This document shows, piece after piece, positions 61,517-64,000 of a stretch of DNA of 64,000 nt. The notes beneath the pieces are model-generated. The model saw nothing but the letters and a program-made list of their open reading frames with translations. It had not been told where the DNA came from and searched no databases. The DNA is from Paenibacillus marchantiophytorum (GTDB lineage: Bacteria; Bacillota; Bacilli; Paenibacillales; NBRC-103111). Numbering within the stretch: position 1 is the stretch's first letter; the number at the start of each line of letters is the position of its first letter. A program made the translations under genes and the position numbers. The DNA lies in the NCBI RefSeq assembly GCF_014640555.1, contig NZ_BMHE01000002.1, positions 169,890 through 233,889 of the forward strand. The letters are read 5' to 3'.

Positions 61517-62560
61517 ATGACACAAGCGTACCTGTCCATTCAAGGTGTAAACAAATCATTCGGCTCTTTCAGCGCTTTGAAAGAGATCAATATTGATATC
61601 CAGAAGAATGAATTCATTTGCCTGCTAGGTCCGAGCGGCTGCGGGAAGACCACGCTGCTTCGCATTATTGCCGGATTGGAGAAGCCGACTCAGGGGCGTA
61701 TTACGGTTGGAGGCAAAGACATTACCCAGCTGCCGCCAGCCAAAAGAAACTTTGGGATGGTTTTCCAATCCTATGCCTTATTTCCTAATTTGACCGCCTA
61801 TCAGAATGTAGCTTATGGGCTTCAAGGCAAGAAATTGTCGAAGAAGGAAATCGACGAGAAGGTCAAAGAAGGGCTCTCCTTAGTCGACCTGCTTCATCTC
61901 CATGATCGATATCCCGCACAGCTTTCCGGTGGGCAGCAGCAGCGAATTGCTTTGGCCCGCGCGATCGTTCTTTCACCGGATTTTCTTCTTTTGGACGAGC
62001 CGTTATCAGCTCTGGATGCTAAGGTACGTGTAAAGCTTAGGGAGCAAATCTGCGAATTGCAAGAGAAGCTGGGCATCACAACGGTTATGGTTACGCATGA
62101 TCAAGAGGAAGCGCTCACGATGGCGGATCGAATTGTCGTGATGAAGAATGCCGAAGTCGTACAAATCGGAACGCCCGAGCAAGTGTATGATGAGCCTAAT
62201 ACTCCGTTTGTTGCTGATTTTATTGGATCCATTAATTTCTTGAAAGACGAGCAACAAGCAGGCTCATCTCTGCAAACGAATCTTGCTGTTCGGCCAGAAC
62301 ATATTAGGATAGCAGCAGCAGGCTCGCAAAGCGGTATGCACGCAGTTGTTAAGCATGTTGAGTTCAGGGGAGCGTTCTACCGATTGCAACTTCAACCTGT
62401 GGTTGGGAGCGGAAGTGCTTATAAGGATGTATTGTTAACCGTTGATGTCTCCGCACATATTGCCCAACATCTCGCGCTTGCGAAGCATACGGTGGTATCG
62501 GTTGAATTTCCGCAAGAGAAAATGATTTCCTTCTCATCGGACGCGATGGTAGGTGCCTAA
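61517..62560 (+). CDS. phnT: 2-aminoethylphosphonate ABC transporter, ATP-binding protein
   Basis: The 347-residue ATPase has Walker A GPSGCGKTTLL, the Q-loop in FGMVFQSYALFPNLTAYQNVAYGL, the signature LSGGQQQRIALARAIV, Walker B LLLDEPLSALDAKVR and the H-loop TVMVTHDQEEALTMADRI. A TOBE-like regulatory domain follows (about residues 245-340). It belongs to the spermidine/iron/PhnT group. ATG 61517 is 10 nt after AGGAGG; an in-frame TTG lies at 61511. Its stop overlaps the permease start (TAATG). Confidence 0.92.
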   Translation: MTQAYLSIQGVNKSFGSFSALKEINIDIQKNEFICLLGPSGCGKTTLLRIIAGLEKPTQGRITVGGKDITQLPPAKRNFGMVFQSYALFPNLTAYQNVAYGLQGKKLSKKEIDEKVKEGLSLVDLLHLHDRYPAQLSGGQQQRIALARAIVLSPDFLLLDEPLSALDAKVRVKLREQICELQEKLGITTVMVTHDQEEALTMADRIVVMKNAEVVQIGTPEQVYDEPNTPFVADFIGSINFLKDEQQAGSSLQTNLAVRPEHIRIAAAGSQSGMHAVVKHVEFRGAFYRLQLQPVVGSGSAYKDVLLTVDVSAHIAQHLALAKHTVVSVEFPQEKMISFSSDAMVGA

Positions 62561-64000
62561 TGGATAAGCGAACAGTCATCATGAATCCGCCTTACCGTCG
62601 TAACCTGGGATCTTTCATTACATTGCAAAATGGTTTGATTGTGCTGCTTGTTCTTATTTTAACGACGAGCACACTAATTCCATTGATTCTTTTGTTCAGC
62701 AAAGCGTTTCTCAACAAAGAGGCAGAGTTTATAGGATTCGCCAATTTTGTACACTACTTCTCAACGCCTTCCCTCATTCAATCGTTAACGAATACGATCT
62801 GGATTTCCGTGCTTTCAACTGTTATCGCGGTTACTCTCGCTTTCGCCTATGCGTATGGCATAAGCCGAACAGCAATCCGTTTCAAAAGTTATTTTCACTA
62901 TGTGGCTTTATTGCCGCTCTTTGAACCAACGATGATGCATGGTATTGCTTTAACCTATTTATTCGGAAATCAAGGTGTAATCACGAACGGATTCTTTGGT
63001 CTCCTGCCAGGTTTGCGCATCGAGATTTATGGACCCATCGGGATTGTCATCTCTGAGGTCATATATGTATTTCCCCAGGCTTTTCTTATCTTTATCACAG
63101 CGTTGTCGATGGCTGATCAGCGGTTGTATGAAGCGGCAGAAACGCTTGGCGCTAGTAAAATCAAAACATTCCTTACGGTGACATTGCCTTCTGTCAAATA
63201 TGGATTAATCAGCGCGATTTTTGTTTGTTTTACAGCTTGTTTTACAGATTTCGGGGCGCCTCAGGCGATCGGGGGCAAGTTTAATGTCCTGGCGACAGAT
63301 ATTTACAAACAAGTCATCGGTCAGCAGAACTTGTCTATGGGTGCAACAGTTGGCATTCTCCTAACGATTCCTGCTGTCATTGCCTTCGTCGTGGACCGCA
63401 TTGTGGATAGGAAGCAGCGTAACATGCTATCATCCAAATCAATGCCTTATCGTGTGCCGGATGGACGGGTAAGGGACAATCTGTATCGTGTTCTGTGCTG
63501 GATGATTTCATCGGCGATTTTGATACCCTTGATTACCATTGTATTCGCCTCACTGATTAAAGTTTGGCCGTATAATTTAACGTTCAGCACCAAACATTAT
63601 GATTTCTCGAGTGTCGCGGGATCAGGTTTAGAGCCATTTTGGAATTCCCTTCAAGTCTCGTTGATTACGGCAATCGTGGGCACTATGATGACGTTCGTGT
63701 TCGCTTATCTGATTGAGAAGTCAAGATCGATGAACGGGCTGCGGCAAGTCGGCTATTTTCTATCGATTCTTCCGCTTGCGCTCCCTGGTATGGTCATTGG
63801 ACTCGCTTATATTTTCTTCTTTAATAATCCTAGTAATCCGTTCAATTGGATTTATGGGACCATGGTGATTGTAGTGCTTGCCAATATCACGCACTTCTAT
63901 TCCGTTCCTTTCATTACGGCTACGACCGCACTCAAGAAGCTGGATAAAGAATTCGAACTCGTCTCGGAATCCATGCGTGTTCCTTTTTACAAAACATTTC
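62560..64000 (+). CDS. 2-aminoethylphosphonate ABC transporter permease (fused, incomplete at window end)
   Basis: An open frame of 480 codons with no stop before base 64000. It encodes two BPD transporter permease units in one chain: segments SFITLQNGLIVLLVLILTTSTLIPLIL and SYFHYVALLPLFEPTMMHGIALTYLFG, an EAA loop (LYEAAETLGASKIKTFLTVTLPS), then a second set from about codon 305 (NLTFSTKHY, SLQVSLITAIVGTMMTFVFAYLIEKSRSMNGLRQ, LPLALPGMVIGLAYIFFF). Fused permeases of this kind (FbpB/AepP-like) usually have 550-580 residues, so about 80-100 are missing. It forms the membrane channel for the adjacent ATPase and binding protein. Confidence 0.9.
   Translation, partial: MDKRTVIMNPPYRRNLGSFITLQNGLIVLLVLILTTSTLIPLILLFSKAFLNKEAEFIGFANFVHYFSTPSLIQSLTNTIWISVLSTVIAVTLAFAYAYGISRTAIRFKSYFHYVALLPLFEPTMMHGIALTYLFGNQGVITNGFFGLLPGLRIEIYGPIGIVISEVIYVFPQAFLIFITALSMADQRLYEAAETLGASKIKTFLTVTLPSVKYGLISAIFVCFTACFTDFGAPQAIGGKFNVLATDIYKQVIGQQNLSMGATVGILLTIPAVIAFVVDRIVDRKQRNMLSSKSMPYRVPDGRVRDNLYRVLCWMISSAILIPLITIVFASLIKVWPYNLTFSTKHYDFSSVAGSGLEPFWNSLQVSLITAIVGTMMTFVFAYLIEKSRSMNGLRQVGYFLSILPLALPGMVIGLAYIFFFNNPSNPFNWIYGTMVIVVLANITHFYSVPFITATTALKKLDKEFELVSESMRVPFYKTF

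Noticed and set aside
1..64000. tRNA, rRNA, CRISPR array, IS element or known riboswitch
   Set aside because: None recognised on reading both strands; a covariance-model and IS database search would be needed to exclude them fully.

Overview
The window looks like a chromosomal segment of a spore-forming Firmicute of the Paenibacillus type. This rests on the gene order ytoI-ytpI-ytrI-ytrH-dnaE-accD-accA-pyk ... fxsA-ytvI ... citZ-icd-mdh ... phoR/phoP, which parallels the polA-dnaE side of the Bacillus subtilis map, on strong AGGAGG-type ribosome binding sites, on sporulation and germination genes (ytrH, ytrI, ytvI, a ger operon), and on dispersed repeats of a kind I associate with Paenibacillus. 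No rRNA, tRNA, CRISPR array or transposase was seen. All identifications are from reading the sequence; no database was searched.

Layout. 1-2.3 kb: two flavin-linked oxidoreductases and a small membrane protein. 2.3-3.2 kb: a gene-free stretch with a hexanucleotide repeat, an orphan LexA-type promoter that runs straight into a terminator, and two dispersed repeat elements. 3.2-14 kb: housekeeping block (ytoI, ytpI, ytrI, ytrH, dnaE, a PgpA-like phosphatase, accDA, pyk). 14-20 kb: a five-gene spore germination operon with gene order A-B-C-C'-B'. 20-26 kb: thioesterase, fxsA, ytvI, then polyphosphate kinase (ppk) facing exopolyphosphatase (ppx). 26.2-39.1 kb: a PBSX-like contractile tail cluster with its own Xre/ImmA switch and sigma-like activator, but no capsid, terminase, portal, holin or endolysin. 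39.7-43.4 kb: citZ-icd-mdh. 43.5-49.3 kb: a secreted protein, a small membrane protein, a 5'-deoxynucleotidase, a polysaccharide deacetylase and class I fumarase. 49.4-52 kb: PhoR and PhoP in kinase-first order. 52-58 kb: a MerR-methyltransferase fusion, a Gfo/Idh oxidoreductase, an AraC regulator with a phytanoyl-CoA-dioxygenase-like protein, a DUF975 protein and a HAD hydrolase. 58-64 kb: 2-aminoethylphosphonate use (phnX, phnW) and an ABC transporter that runs off the window.

Two functional themes stand out. First, phosphate economy: phoP, phnXW and the phosphonate transporter carry TTTACA-like hexamers repeated every 11 bp, with the -10 hexamer starting 15 bp after the start of the last repeat. 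A weaker version lies upstream of ppk and another upstream of phoR. This suggests that PhoP controls itself and the neighbouring phosphonate genes. Second, a DNA-damage-inducible tail particle (tailocin-like). A perfect dyad lies in the spacer of the activator's promoter, a LexA-type box lies in its leader, and the tail-assembly chaperone gene ends in a canonical A AAA AAC slippery heptamer that leads by -1 frameshift into a 65-codon extension with no start codon of its own.

Many start sites were moved from the longest open frame to the one with the best-placed Shine-Dalgarno sequence; this is noted per gene. The last gene is cut by the window end.
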